Source: Fratercula arctica
Taxonomy: Eukaryota; Chordata; Aves; Charadriiformes; Alcidae
NCBI GenBank assembly: GCA_947846985.1
Contig: CANTUZ010000007.1
Location: 29,702,355-29,766,354, forward strand
Direction of reading: 5' to 3'
Length of the DNA: 64,000 nucleotides
The notes beneath the pieces were generated by a model. That model was not told the origin of the DNA and searched no databases. It saw nothing but the letters and a program-made list of their open reading frames with translations. Shown one piece after another: positions 39,283 through 51,735 of the stretch. The translations under genes and the position numbers were made by a program. Position 1 is the stretch's first letter; each line of letters begins with the position of its first letter.

Positions 39283-41683
39283 TAGCGAAAAAACCACAAT
39301 GAGCCAAATCTCACAGTTCAGTGATCCTCAAAGATCACATAACCAGAGTACAGAATAGATGCATTACAGAAACAACACAAATGCAAAAATACTACTGGTT
39401 TAGATACAATTACAAAATGAGAATAGGATTTCAAGTCAATTGTACCCTTTTTTAAAACTGCTTAGGCAGTTTGAAAGAAAGACACCACTATTTCTCATAT
39501 AGCACTGCTCTAGATAACAAAAAAAAAAAAAATCAATTTATCAGATTGCTAATTTATTCTCTCCAAAAGTTAGTAGAAAGAATGATAATAAAACTGATCT
39601 TTTATAGAAGTCATAAACATTGTAAATAACCATCCTGCCACCCATATACCACACTACTAGAAGACCGACCACTGGAATGGTTTGTGTCCTTTCTATTTTT
39701 TCTTATTCAGACTCTTTGAACAATTTTGTATGGGGTTTTTTTTTTCCCCTTCGTTATGATTGAAATGCACACACTTTTTTGTGCCTTCTAGGACCCCACC
39801 CTCACTAGCAACCTTGAAAGCAAAAATCATTCTGTTGCCGTCCATTGCTGCCACTGAGCTGGCAGAGATAACTATTTGGGACTGAAAATAGAAACAAGAA
39901 GGACTGAAAAGACAAAGTCCAGCTAAGATTCATATGTGAAGCTGTAGAGCAAAAGTCATAAAGTCTTAAGATAGTGCACTTCAAAATCTGAATACTAAAA
40001 AAATAAAAACATCAGAAGCAGACATTAAAACACACACTAATAATTTTTTCCTTTTAACTTTGTCAAAGTTAGGTATTCAACTTAATTGCCAAGAGCTCTG
40101 GATGATGCTGGCAGTTGAAGGTTTAAATTATTCAAATGACAATTTTTTGTGAGTAAGAGAGAACTACTGGACTACTTCAGAAGTTAAAAGCCATAAAATT
40201 AGTGTAAAATCTTACAGAGAACTAGGTAATCTCTGAACTTCAAGGAATTGATTCACGTTCTGGTATTTTACAAGCATATCAAGTATCTTGGATATTCATC
40301 TTGGATGAATATTTCATTTATTTGAAACAATAAAAGGTGTGCAACACTGATGGAAAGCAGGAAAGTTCTATCAATCTTTTATGGTCTATTTGTAAGACTG
40401 GCTTTCAAACTACAGTACTTGCACTTTGTGTTGGCTTTCCATACAAAGGTCAATTCACCAATGGAAAAAACTAATATATTAACTGCCAGAATACTATTTT
40501 TGAGGTTACATGGGCAACAGGAAGGGGAGCAAATCAGAAGCTACTATTTTGTTTACACCTTTAAGTGTGCTACAACAAACAGGTTTGAAGAGTCCCTAGT
40601 GGAAATGAGATGAAAATTATAATGCTGGGGTTAAAACGAAGAGGAAAAAGTAATCTCAAAGTGAAAAAGCCATATAATATCCCATTCTGAAAAGCACAGA
40701 GGAACATCCTGACTGAAAAGGTGGGGGGGGGGAACTAACCAGAAAATGTCAATTTGCTTGATAATACAAAGAGAAAAAAATTACAATTATTTGACTTTGG
40801 AACATCAGCAATAACCAAAGCAATAATGCACACCACATTAATAGAGCCAGCAATTATAGCACAATGTGAGAAAAATGCATTTCAATACTGACAGCTGATG
40901 ACTCAGAATTCATTCCTTTTACCAATGTTTCTTTTTGTTTCTTTAAAATTGTCTGAAATGCTCTTTGCTACATGTCCCAGCTTCAAAAGCTCTACGGGAC
41001 TTCAGTGTTCAGACCAATTATATTTCTGGGCTAAGGAATATAAATTACTTTGTAATAAACCTTTCTTTCAGGAATAAAAATAACCATACTAATGCAGTCA
41101 AGTGCCACGATCCATGGTTGACATGCGACTTAAATGTAATTTTTGATAGCTAAAAGAATAGAATTTTGGACTTACCTTTTTTTCCCTTCCTGTACTTCCT
41201 CTTGAAATGAAGGAAAATATTACATAGAGTGTATCTGGGGGGAAACCAGCTAGGATTATTTAAATCTCTATCACTAAGATCCAATATTAGAAAGGTAAAA
41301 GCAAAATTAAAATCAAGAACACATTAGTATTGTGAAAGCTTCTTTAATGTTTTAATTGTGTATTTTATGACAACTAAAACCAGGAAAAACTGAAACTACC
41401 TCTCCTATTTTCAAAATATATCTTAAAAATTGGAAATCTTCATCCCTCCCAAAAACAGAGGTCATAGAAAAGTGAGTTAGACAAAAGAAAAATCTGAAAG
41501 TTTTGTGAATATTGCTATTCACCTTTATGTTTTCTTTACTGAACATTTTGAAAGTAGTATTTTTTTTATTGTCTCATATGTGCATGTGAAAAAAACCTAT
41601 TCATTAATAACTTGAAATTTTTAATAATAGTAATTGGAGTAATTTTGGGATTTGCATGCAGTCTGCTGGAAACCTAATCCAAA

Positions 41684-41743
41684 GTTTCTCATCATAGATA
41701 TCCAAAATACAAGGTTCATCATGATAGACATCAAAAATACAAG
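41684..41743. repeat. Tandem duplication, two 30-bp copies
   Basis: Copies at 41684-41713 and 41714-41743 match at 25 of 30 positions, both ending AAATACAAG. They are directly adjacent, and older than the duplication at 52.9 kb by divergence. Confidence 0.85.
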
Positions 41744-43568
41744 TAAAATTTGTATTGCTGCATCCATTACAATAACTGAAAGAAGCAGAATAAAATAATC
41801 CTCACAAAATTATTCTGAAACTATGACTACTATATATCCAAAGAATTTTTACATTCCATGCAGCAATACAGAGTACGATTAGTTAATTTTCTTCTAGAAG
41901 TTGTGATAACTACTTTTAATTTGGTCAAAAAAATAACGGTCTTTAAAAGTAATAGGTTTCATACTTGGATGGTGATAGTTCTTGCTGCCTTTAGGAATAA
42001 AGTTCTTCATTTTATAAGTAATAAATGAGTTTAGTGACAAACTTGTTAACTAAGAAAACTACCAAAACCATTAAAAATCCTGTTGGATACATTGGTGATG
42101 AAAACAGAAGTCAATTTCACTAGCATAATTAATGAATAAATGGTTTGAAGTTCAGGTCATTATTTAAAGATTAAATAGGGGCCAAAGAGAAACACCTTTA
42201 TTCATAGATACTGACACTGAATATATAAAAATAATGTACAAGCACAATGGCAGTAAATTCTCAGGGCATTTTGAAAAGGCTCGTACCTCTTTCCTTTGTG
42301 ACATACAAAATATGAAGTCTTTAAAATATTGTAGATTTTGAGACAATAGTAAAGATTATGGGTGCAGTATAATTTGTCCTAAGTGCACTGTTAGCAACCT
42401 GCCAGATTACAAGATGTCCCATATAAAAAATTGCTAAATATATATGTAGTCTAAGCCACAATTATTTCTTCTACTGTGTCTGAGAAATTTCCCGGAAGAG
42501 GTAATTTGTTAGCACTGTTCTCTCCTATCAAATTTGGGAAAAGACAACAGTCAGAAACCTGGAGGCCATTATTTGATCCCCAAGTATTTTGGGGGGCTCT
42601 GATTTATGCAAAGCAGGTAGGACAGATGAATGTTCAACAGCACAGGAAAGAGAGACACAAAGAAATCAGGTGACTTATCACAGAGTCAAGAACAGGCTTA
42701 TACACCACTCACTGGACGGCTGCAAGATCAGTGTGTATCCTGCTAGCTGTATTTGGTAGCTCCAAAAAAAACAGACAAACAGCTATTGATAAAAGTTATA
42801 AATACTACACCAGCAATGATGTATTAAGCAGTTATCTGTTTAAGAACCTACCAGTAAATGCAGCAGGAAAGACAGACAGACATTTATGAAATGTCAGCTG
42901 ATGACTGCATGGGATTCCCAGACTCACCAGTGAAAAACACAGTAACCTACTGTGGCACAACATACATCTGTTAACATATAAAAAAAATTGCAAACAACTT
43001 ATTGTGTCAGAGCTCCACAACTCAGAGCAAACAACTGCCACCTTGTTGGAACAACACGCAGGTTAGGGAAGTATAAAAACAATGGCAAAGGGGAACACAT
43101 GATGAAATCTGAGGCCCCTGAAACTCTTGTGAGTTGCCTGAAAATCATCAAGTCATGAGAACTTAGCAGAGATCTGCTGAATTCCTCACTCTTCTCTACC
43201 CTTGCACTTTTCATTACACTGTAAGGCATCAAGAACATCTTTATACCTTAGGAAAGCATGCACTGATGTCACCCTCTTCACCCGAGTACTTTAGTGGCAA
43301 ATTTGCCATTCATTCCTTCATAAAGCTCTCAAATTTTTCTGATTTTAAAAACTGTAGATATGGCTTAAACAATGATCAGAAGCTGCTTTTATAATTGATA
43401 AAAGCATTTATTCCTTAAAAGCACTGATAAATTTATTTCATTTCAAACTGTGAAGATACTGATTTTCAAAGACTGAATTTCAATTTTAGATTGTCATGAG
43501 GAAAGCTAATGATAGCTGCAAAAAATAAAATTTCAATTTAGAATTTTTTAGTTACATAAATTTTTAAA

Positions 43569-43595
43569 TATAGCCCCCCAGGAAGGGGGGCTATA
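43569..43595. repeat. Perfect GC-core hairpin, 11-bp stem and 5-nt loop
   Basis: TATAGCCCCCC and its exact complement flank the loop AGGAA. Its six C:G pairs in a row stand out in AT-rich surroundings. No T-run follows and no RNA gene is evident. Confidence 0.85.
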
Positions 43596-43888
43596 AACTC
43601 AATCACAGCTTCAGTTTTAACTTTCAGAGAGTTCTTCCATGAGAATTTTATTGTTTGTCTGCATTTATAAAATGATTAGTCATTAATTTTTGCAATTAAC
43701 TGGTGGACAAAAAATCTCATCTTCAACGACCCTTCAGCATTTTTTGAAATATTTTTAATTGTCTACATTCACATGCTTATAAACGGTTACAAGTCTCAAA
43801 TTCTCTTAAGTTAGACTTATTTTGAGCTTGTAATGCTGATTTGTTTCTTTCCTCCAAGTAGCTATCCCAAACCAAATAAGCACATGGG

Positions 43889-43918
43889 AAAAACAAACAA
43901 ACAAACAAACAAACAAAC
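43889..43918. repeat. AAAC microsatellite, about seven units
   Basis: An uninterrupted AAAC repeat follows GGGAA. Confidence 0.9.
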
Positions 43919-46900
43919 CCAAACTGTTGTACAGGTAACTACCACCAGCACCTAAACCTACAGAAAAGGGCAAAAAGAAGTTTTCAATATACTGTTGCTG
44001 ACATGAAATCTTCAAAGACCTTCAGAAAGTTCAGTTAATGAGTGAGTTTACTTTAACACTTGTAACACACAAATGACAAATGGAAAACACTATTCCTGCT
44101 ATATATTTTACACCTGTAGTCAATTCAGGTATTACCGACATGAGAAATTTTGGCAACCTGTAAGGATTTTTAGAGTAGTTATAAAAGCGAAAATTAAGTC
44201 AAGTTTGGAAAAGTCAGTTGAACGTGAAATACAAGTTTACTGATTTTGAACGTGATATTGAATATTCTTCTATAAATTTTCCTCAGAGGTGCATTACATC
44301 ACCATTGTATACTAAACATAAAAATTCACACGAGGATACTCCAATGTAACTGCTTAAGAATAAGATATATTTTTTGTAACTTTGCTTGACATTGCATATT
44401 CGTATTTCCAATACCATGCATATACGCAAACCAAATTTTTATTTTATTAAGATACATCGCGGTTTTGTTACTGCTTTTATTGGCATTTACTGTTGCAAGC
44501 GTTATAGATTGTGTAATTGGCAATTTCTTTCCGTATAAATGAAACTTAAATTTTCACTTAATGTATTTTGGGATAATGTTAATTTCTAAGTGTTGTCTAT
44601 ATATTTGGTTTCAAGAGGACTATGTAAACAAGTCCTTAGTCTATTATGCTCAGAAAGCATTACCACATCTATGTTAACTAGCATACTGATATGTCTGGAC
44701 ATCAGCAAAAGATAATATTCATAGAAGAGAGATGAAGTGAAGATCTCCATTTGACAGATTCGTGCCTTCCAGCTTGAGTCTATCATCCTTCCCACACAGA
44801 GACATGCTAAGTTATATATTACTGTTTCATGACGGCTAGTGTGAGAATCGGAGCCTTGAATGCAAAAAGATACACCAACTTGTCCCTCACCCTAACTCAC
44901 TGAACTTACCATGCCTGGAAGCGAGACTTTCTCCTCCAGTCTTCACTGAATCCCCCAGAGGGATGTCAGGATAATGGAACCTGACAGTTTTACAGAAATA
45001 ATGCCATAAACCACCCTAAAGGAGCCTTGTATCAACCAACAAGAAGCAATTACCTTGACTCACTACCACCAGTTGTAGTAGAGTTTTATCTACTTAGAGA
45101 TCCAATTCACAGCTGTAAGAATGCAAATCAGTATTTCCTCCTTTAAAAATAAGACACAGTGACTTTTTCAAAACAATGTCCATAGATGGCCACCTATCTG
45201 TCCAGATCTCTGCAGACAAATTACTACTGAGCAATACTTTTATTCTACTACAAAACCTTCTAATTAGGACTATATACTTCAATATTTCAGATAGTAAGAA
45301 AAATGGACAAATGGGAGGGGGGGCTTTGTAAGAAGGTGGATGTTGAACTATATCACAAAATAATGCAAAGATGATGTAAAAAGATTTTGAGGTAAGGAAG
45401 CTGTGTAAAGAAAAGAATTGTTTTTTTTTTTTTAATTTCTTATGTTCCTGCAGTTAAGTAATTGGAAAACAGTGAGACACAAATGTATTTCACTAGAGGT
45501 CCAAGGAACAAACGTAAGCAATAACAATTGTACCTACAAATATTTATAATTTATCTCCCAGTCCACCAAGTTCTCCTGTAATTACTAATAGAAAACAAGA
45601 TCAAAATGAAAGGTATTTGTTCTTTCCATATATTTGCAGAGGAGCTTTTCAAAATTTCAGCTCATAAGCATCCCTGAAGTTTCTGTATCTCATTTTATAG
45701 CTTATTTCAGCTCATGTCACATTATCCATGATCCCAAAACTACCTGACCTAGACAAGAAAAATGGTGGTAAGGAGCCAATTACTTTTCACCTAAACTAAA
45801 ACCTGTCTATTTCGTTCATTTAACTATTCCTCAGTACTTCAACACATCTTTCATATCATAATGAAACTGGTAACAAGAAAATTCTGCACAACTTTGATAC
45901 TAGGATTTATTTAACATTAAGAACTTTTACAAGATTTTTTCCCCTCCCTTGTCCCAAGAGCAACATACGGGGTTATATAATATAATATAATGCTATATAT
46001 ATCCTGTCCTAAGTCACTTAAAGCATTTATCAAATACTTGCTGTGTACACCTAAATCTTCATCAGATAGGCTCACTACAGGTTTCTTTTATGGGAAAGTA
46101 CTGGGGTAAAAATTGTGCAGGGTAAGTTAGGTTGGCACACATGTAAAAACAAGACAGAAATTGCAGGGGAGGGGATTGTTGCATAAAACAAGTTCAGAAA
46201 TAAAGCTATTTCAGGCCTCATTGTACCTATCAGACAAAAGCCTGAGTGAAAGGAAAACCATTCACTTATGAAAATATACTTACTTTTCAGGAACTGATTT
46301 CTAGGGGAAAGGACACTTACTTATGAAGTTAACTCTAAAACTGTGGTGTCAAAATTATTACTTTACCTGAAACTAACTGATCTCAAGTTTCTGGAACAAA
46401 AAGGCTCTTTACCTAACCAGAGCTTTACAGAGTCAGCATCTGAAACTCTACACAAAGTTTCTAAGGACGACATTAAGTAAACCACATAACTGGTGGGAAG
46501 TGTTAAATATTTGTGAATAGTTTTAGACTCTGTGAGGCTGAATCTTTCAAACAATTGAGCCTTTTTATTAACAACTAAAAACTTACCTACAGCTGAAGAC
46601 AAACTTTCAAATCGAGCCCTGTTGTGCACCACATTACTACTTTATGAGTAGAATAAAACAAACAGAACAAAAAAAAAATTCCTAAATTACTTGGAAGGTT
46701 GGTGCATCAAGATTTAACAGAAATCTGCATTGGCACTTCAATGGCTACAAATGTTTATTCAAGGAAATAAGGCAAGTTTTACAAACAACATCTATTTGTG
46801 AAGTTGGCCATCTCAACAAGTCATATTTGTAAATCTTCAAGGGACTGCTGAAATTCTTGTCACTTCAGGTGGTAATTATCCACATCTCAGTGGAGAAGAC

Positions 46901-47497
46901 AAGGAGAGGGAACACCCAAGTGAAAAAACTGAAGCTACGTTATAACATTAAGCAAATATACTGATCTTCTAACAGTAACAGAGAAAGGGAAAGCTGTTTC
47001 AGTTCTGACCTATTGTCCACTGCCACGGTTGACTTAGGAAAAAAAACAATTACTCAGCACCATTCAAAAGACAGCCTGTCTGTCCTAGAAAACATCTCTC
47101 TTTAAAGGGCACCTAAAAGTTACCTTAGAAAGACAACATGTCCAATTTATTAAATTACGGGCACTAGAGAATGACCTTAGAGGTCGATTGCAGTGCAACT
47201 CCAGAGCAAAAAAAAAAAAATCCCTAAATCTATTTTTGACCTCCCTAAATCCATTACCTTCCCCATCTATGCTGGCACATGAAATGGGAAAGACAACACA
47301 GTGCTGTTCCAGAAATATATGAAGAATAATCCATATAAGTTATTACAATGAAGATGGAAGTTAACCCGTCCTGCAAAGTTATGCTGACTGAAATCCCTAT
47401 GCTAATTCAATGAAGGGACTGTGAGTAAGAAAAACAAGCCACCCTTCCATCCAAGCAGAAACTCAAAATCCTACTATAAGCCACATGTCAGCGAGAT

Positions 47498-47552
47498 TGG
47501 GGGGGGGAAAAAAAAAAAAAACAAAACCCACAAATGAACAAACAAAAAAAGC
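47498..47552. repeat. G run followed by A/C-rich tract
   Basis: A run of about nine G passes directly into about 15 A, then ACAAAACCCACAAA-type sequence. Confidence 0.75.
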
Positions 47553-47691
47553 AACACTGAAAAACTTTTTTAACATGCATCTTATTTTCACTTTGTATAT
47601 AAAAGCACTGTCAAAAACCATTATTTCTCAGTTTTAGATTGAAATACTTACGTACTATTGTTACCTGGGACATCAATATGCACGCAATTGA

Positions 47692-47709
47692 TTTTTTTTT
47701 TTTTTTTTT
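47692..47709. repeat. T18 homopolymer
   Basis: Eighteen T follow GATTGA and lie about 180 bp before the solo LTR. No SINE body is seen on either side. Confidence 0.85.
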
Positions 47710-47888
47710 AGTGTCAGTTAATCTTGAAATATCACTGACCAATTAGCCTTTCTCCAATGACAAGAAAGAAACACTGAAAACTTATTGTCATTGTCTTATC
47801 AGGAAGTCAAGAAATTTCCTATCTGAATCATGTCTTTTCCTGAATATATATAAGTCTGTAAAATGAAAATTCTTGGGATCTTGAATAG

Positions 47889-47893
47889 CCATC
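47889..47893. repeat. Target-site duplication CCATC, left copy
   Basis: These five bases precede the TG of the LTR and are repeated exactly at 48253-48257 after its CA end. They mark the original integration site. Confidence 0.85.
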
Positions 47894-48252
47894 TGTCCTG
47901 GTTCTGGAGCAGAAAGGGTTAATTCTCCCCAAGAGACAGTATTCCATGCCATGTGAGCCATGCGCACCCTGAGCTGCCAGGGGAGGGGGCAGGAAGTCGC
48001 CACTAGGAGTGGGCTGGGGCGTCCCGGGTCCGGTCGGTGAGCAGTGGGGAGCAGCGGTTCCGTAATCATGTTTGTATTTTCCTCTAGCTGCGTTATTGTT
48101 GCTGTTTTTTTCTTGTTCCCTCTGCTGTTCTGTTAAACTGCCTTTGTCTCAACCCAAGAGTCTTGCCTTTTTCTTCTGATTCGTCCCATATTGGGAAGAC
48201 TCAAGCGAGCGGCACGTGATTCTTTGTTGCCATCTGAGGCCAAACCACGACA
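47894..48252 (+). mobile_element. Solo LTR of an avian endogenous retrovirus
   Basis: A 359-bp GC-rich block starts TGTCCTGGTT and ends CCACGACA. It is flanked on both sides by the same five bases, CCATC (47889-47893 and 48253-48257), a target-site duplication. TG/CA ends and a 5-bp duplication fit a retroviral LTR, most like class III (ERVL) types in birds. The motif order (opening TGTCCTGG, late TTAAACTGCC and CTCAACCC) resembles avian ERVL LTRs I know, and gives plus orientation. No gag, pol or env sequence and no second LTR are present. It is therefore a recombined solo copy without coding capacity. Confidence 0.88.
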
Positions 48253-48257
48253 CCATC

Positions 48258-49993
48258 TTTTACAATTCAGCCATATGCCCCTTATACAATTACTACAAAG
48301 GGTTGCTAATAAAAAAAGAAATTAGAAAGTGCAAAGAAACTTTGCTACTAGTGGTCTACCACACATTTACAAAGGATTTTTGTTAACTGGAGAGTAATGA
48401 AGTTGGAATTTACCTAATCTTATTAGTGTCTAACTGCAATATTCAGTAAAATCTGACAATATTAATAAATGGTTTTTCACTTGTAGAAAAAGCTCTATCT
48501 TGGCAGTTTTTTCACAAAAGGCAGATGTTGCTAACAACCACCCCAGGCGTTCTGCTTTCTGTGACTTACTTAAAGGGCCAATATACCACTTCATTGTCCT
48601 CTCATGCTGTTGAAGCCTACACAGAATAATCATCCACATTAATTTCAGTATGATTAGCTGTGGGATGCTCCCTCATTCAAGCATCATTTGAGAGTAAGCG
48701 AGGGTAGCTGCTTCAGCTTCCAGTTAAAGGAATGAAATCATAAAAGAAGCACAGAAATGAGAGGTTCAAGCAGCTGATGCTTGGGACAGTGAAGATGATG
48801 TAGTGAACATCTGTGTTAAGAAAATGTATGTCTGTGTCACAGTGCACTGAGTACGCAGGGATGTTAACCATGCTTTCTTCCTTTCTCTCTATGTACTGAA
48901 CCATTCAGTATTGGTGCAACATTAAAACACAAACAGGCCACAGAAAAGTTTTGTTTGTCACCCTCCACTGTTAGTGTTTTTGACTATCAAATTTGTATCA
49001 CTGCTTAGAATATGATTAACAACAATGGATTTCATTAATCTGACTTTCTGGTTCTGATTTAACTATAAATATAGTCTCACTCTACAATTTTCATTTAACT
49101 ACCTTCCTAGCCTTCATTTTACATAAAACACATCTCCTTCCATTCTTGATTTTCACAAACAGTGACATTAGTTACTTCATTCAGAACTACTGTGAGGCTC
49201 AGAAATAAGCCAGTCGCAAGAGCGTGCTTGAAATATGATGAAGATTTGTGATCTCCATTGGTCATAGAATTGATAAACTGTATCAGAAAGAATGGGAAAA
49301 TTTCTATTAAAAGACTTCACAAGAAATGATCTACAGTAGCAAGAGGTAACTCTCCTCATCAGAAGCAAGACTGACGTGTTGTGAGACTGAGTAACAATCT
49401 ATTTTGTCAGATTACAGAGGTATGAACTGACAGCTACAAAAAAGATTATTATATTATTCTAGAAGAAATGCACCAGCTGCTTCTGATAAGTAAATACAGG
49501 AAAATTACTGTAATAGGTAAGAGTAATGGAACTATAACAATAACAGCAATCTAATTTCCCCCCAAACTGCAACAGATTAAAGCAACAGTGTATTAGCATA
49601 CAGGATTAGCTCACAGATGAAAATGCTCTGCTCCTGTAAGAGCAGAATTATGCTTTTACTCTAGTCCACTGTTAATGGTATTGTTGCACCTATGCAACAT
49701 CTAGTGTATATGATATACCTAGTTGACAAGAAATGCTAAGCAACCAATAAAAAGAATTTGATTTAAGACATGCACTTATATGAATCCTTTTGGAAGTATG
49801 CATGTGACTCCCCATTACAGTGCTCTGAGATGGAATTCTATTCAAAACCTGCTCTGAAACAGCTCCCCTTTTTAACATCTAAGAGAAGAAATACTTCACA
49901 CTAAAATCTTCATAGTCAAAGCAGAGGCCTGTGACATCTGTGAAGTCTAAGAGTATTAATCAGGTTACACTAAATATTAGCTTGCCTTGAATT
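48258..49993. other. Intronic DNA between the solo LTR and the CR1 pair
   Basis: Nothing recognised; AT-rich, with no long open frame. Confidence 0.6.
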
Positions 49994-50023
49994 CAAATAC
50001 AAATGTACTGACATTTGTATTTG
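49994..50023. repeat. 13-bp perfect inverted repeat at a CR1 5' junction
   Basis: CAAATACAAATGT (49994-50006) and its exact complement (50011-50023) are separated by four bases, ACTG. The right arm overlaps or abuts the start of the CR1 fragment. Confidence 0.85.
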
Positions 50024-50784
50024 GTCGGGACAATGCTCGTTATCAATACAGACTGGGGGGTGATGTGATAGAGAGCAGCCCTGTAGAAAAGGACTTAGGG
50101 GTACTTGTCGATGAAAAGCTGGACATGAGCTTGCAGCCCAGAAGGCCAATCGCATCCTGGTCTGCATCAAAAGAACTGCGGCCAGCAGGGCGAGAGAGGT
50201 GATTCTCCCCCTCTACTCTGTTCTCGTGAGACCCCACCTGGATTACTGCATCCAGCTCTTTAGCCCTCAGCACAAGAATGACATGGACCTGTTGGAGCAG
50301 GTCCAGAGGAGGGCCACGAAGATGATCTGAGGGCTGGAGTACCTCTCCTATGAAGACAGGCTGAGAGAGTTGGGGTTGTTCAGCCTGGAGAAGAGGAGGC
50401 TCTGAGGAGACCTTATAGCAGCCCTCCATTACCTGAAGGGGGCCTACAGGAAAGCTGGGGAGGGGTTTTTTGCACGGGTATGTAGTGATAGGACGAGGGG
50501 CGATGGTTTTAAACTAGAGCAGGGTGGGTTTAGATGAAACATTTAGATTTAGGTTTAGATTAGATATTAGGATGAAGTTCCTTACAATGAGGGTGGTGAG
50601 GCACTGGAACAGGTTGCCCAGAGAGGTGGTGGAGGCCCCATCCCTGGAGACATTCAAGGCCAGGCTTGATGAGGCTCTGAGTAACCTGATCTAGTTGAAG
50701 ATGTCCCTGCTCACTGCAGGGGGGTTGGACTAGATGACCTTTAAAGGTCCCTTCTAATCCAACACATTTTATGGTTCTATGAAA
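50011..50784 (+). mobile_element. CR1 LINE, 5'-truncated, internally deleted
   Basis: The plus strand begins in the RT region ([30 protein letters not shown]), loses a short segment near 50130, then continues out of frame through the RT C-terminal DNA to the CR1 3' end (GGACTAGATGACCTTTAAAGG, then GGTTCTATGA). Stop codons and frame changes make it non-coding. A 13-bp inverted repeat sits at its 5' junction. Confidence 0.93.
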
Positions 50785-51069
50785 TAGTGTAATCAACAAC
50801 AGCATGTTAGTATTTTTAACACTGTGGTGGTATTGCCAGATACAATGTACTTTTTACATCAGTACAGAAGCAAGGTGAATGTCCTGATGAGGTGAACAAA
50901 GACCTGTAGCCTACCAGCGTTAAACCCCAACAGCAGCGTTTGTAGATTCATCCTATAACACAAATCAGTGACTATTAACATTTCAATTTAAAATTTGCTC
51001 TTGCATCCTGCTGGTTTTACAGACTACTCCTGTTTATGCATGCCCGTCTCTCTTTTCCCCTATCTGGAC
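50785..51069. other. Spacer between two CR1 copies
   Basis: About 285 bp of non-CR1 sequence with no recognisable feature. It shows that the two CR1 copies are separate insertions rather than one split element. Confidence 0.65.
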
Positions 51070-51735
51070 AGCTAGCTTAACATGAGCCAGCAGTGTGCCC
51101 AGGTGGCCAAGAAGGCCAACAGCATTCTGGCTTGTATCAGGAATAGCGTGGCCAGCAGGAGTAGGGAAGTGATCGTGCCTCTGTACTCGGCACTGGTGAG
51201 GCCTCACCTCGAGTACTGTGTTCAGCTCTGGGCCCCTCTGTACAAGAGGGACACTGAAGTGCTGGAGCGTGTCCAGAGGAGAGCTACCAAGCTGAGGAGG
51301 GGTCTGGAGACCAAGCCATGTGAGGAGAGGCTGAGGGAACTGGGCACGTTTAGTTTGGAGAAGAGGAGGCTGAGGGGAGACCTCATTGCCCCCACAACTA
51401 CCTGAGAGGAGGTTGTAGCGAGGTGGGTGCTGGCCTCTTCTCCCAGGTGAATAATGACAGGACCAGAGGAAATGGTCTGAAGTTGCGGCAGGGGAGGTTT
51501 AGATTAGATATTAGAAAGAATTACTTTACTGAAAGAGTGGTCAGGCACTGGAACAGCCTGCCCAGTGAGGTGGCTGAGTCACCATCCCTAGAGGTATTTA
51601 AGAAATGTGTAGATTTGGCACTTCAGGGCATGCCCTAGTGACAGAGATTCTAGGGGTTTTTTTTGTGAGTGTATGGTTGGACTCGATGATCTCAAAGGTC
51701 CTTTCCAACCATGAAGATTCTATGATTCTATGATT
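51070..51735 (+). mobile_element. CR1 LINE, 5'-truncated, relatively well preserved
   Basis: The plus strand encodes [19 protein letters not shown] through [13 protein letters not shown] and [12 protein letters not shown]. After one frame change, [13 protein letters not shown] to [13 protein letters not shown] follows. The 3' end carries GACTCGATGATCTCAAAGG and about two copies of the 8-bp tail unit (ATTCTATG), the CR1 signature. It is less decayed than the other copies in the window, so probably younger. It is 5'-truncated and non-autonomous. Confidence 0.95.

Larger units (their letters stand above)
39283..47888. other. Intronic AT-rich DNA, no gene recognised
   Basis: This stretch contains the 30-bp tandem pair, the GC hairpin and homopolymer tracts only. 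Confidence 0.6.

Noticed and set aside
38901..39302. 133-codon plus-strand open frame
   Set aside because: It has no family motifs, and part of it crosses the possible SINE relic, which explains the openness better.
47894..48252. GC-rich block considered as a CpG-island promoter or exon
   Set aside because: TG/CA ends and the exact CCATC duplication identify it as a solo LTR.
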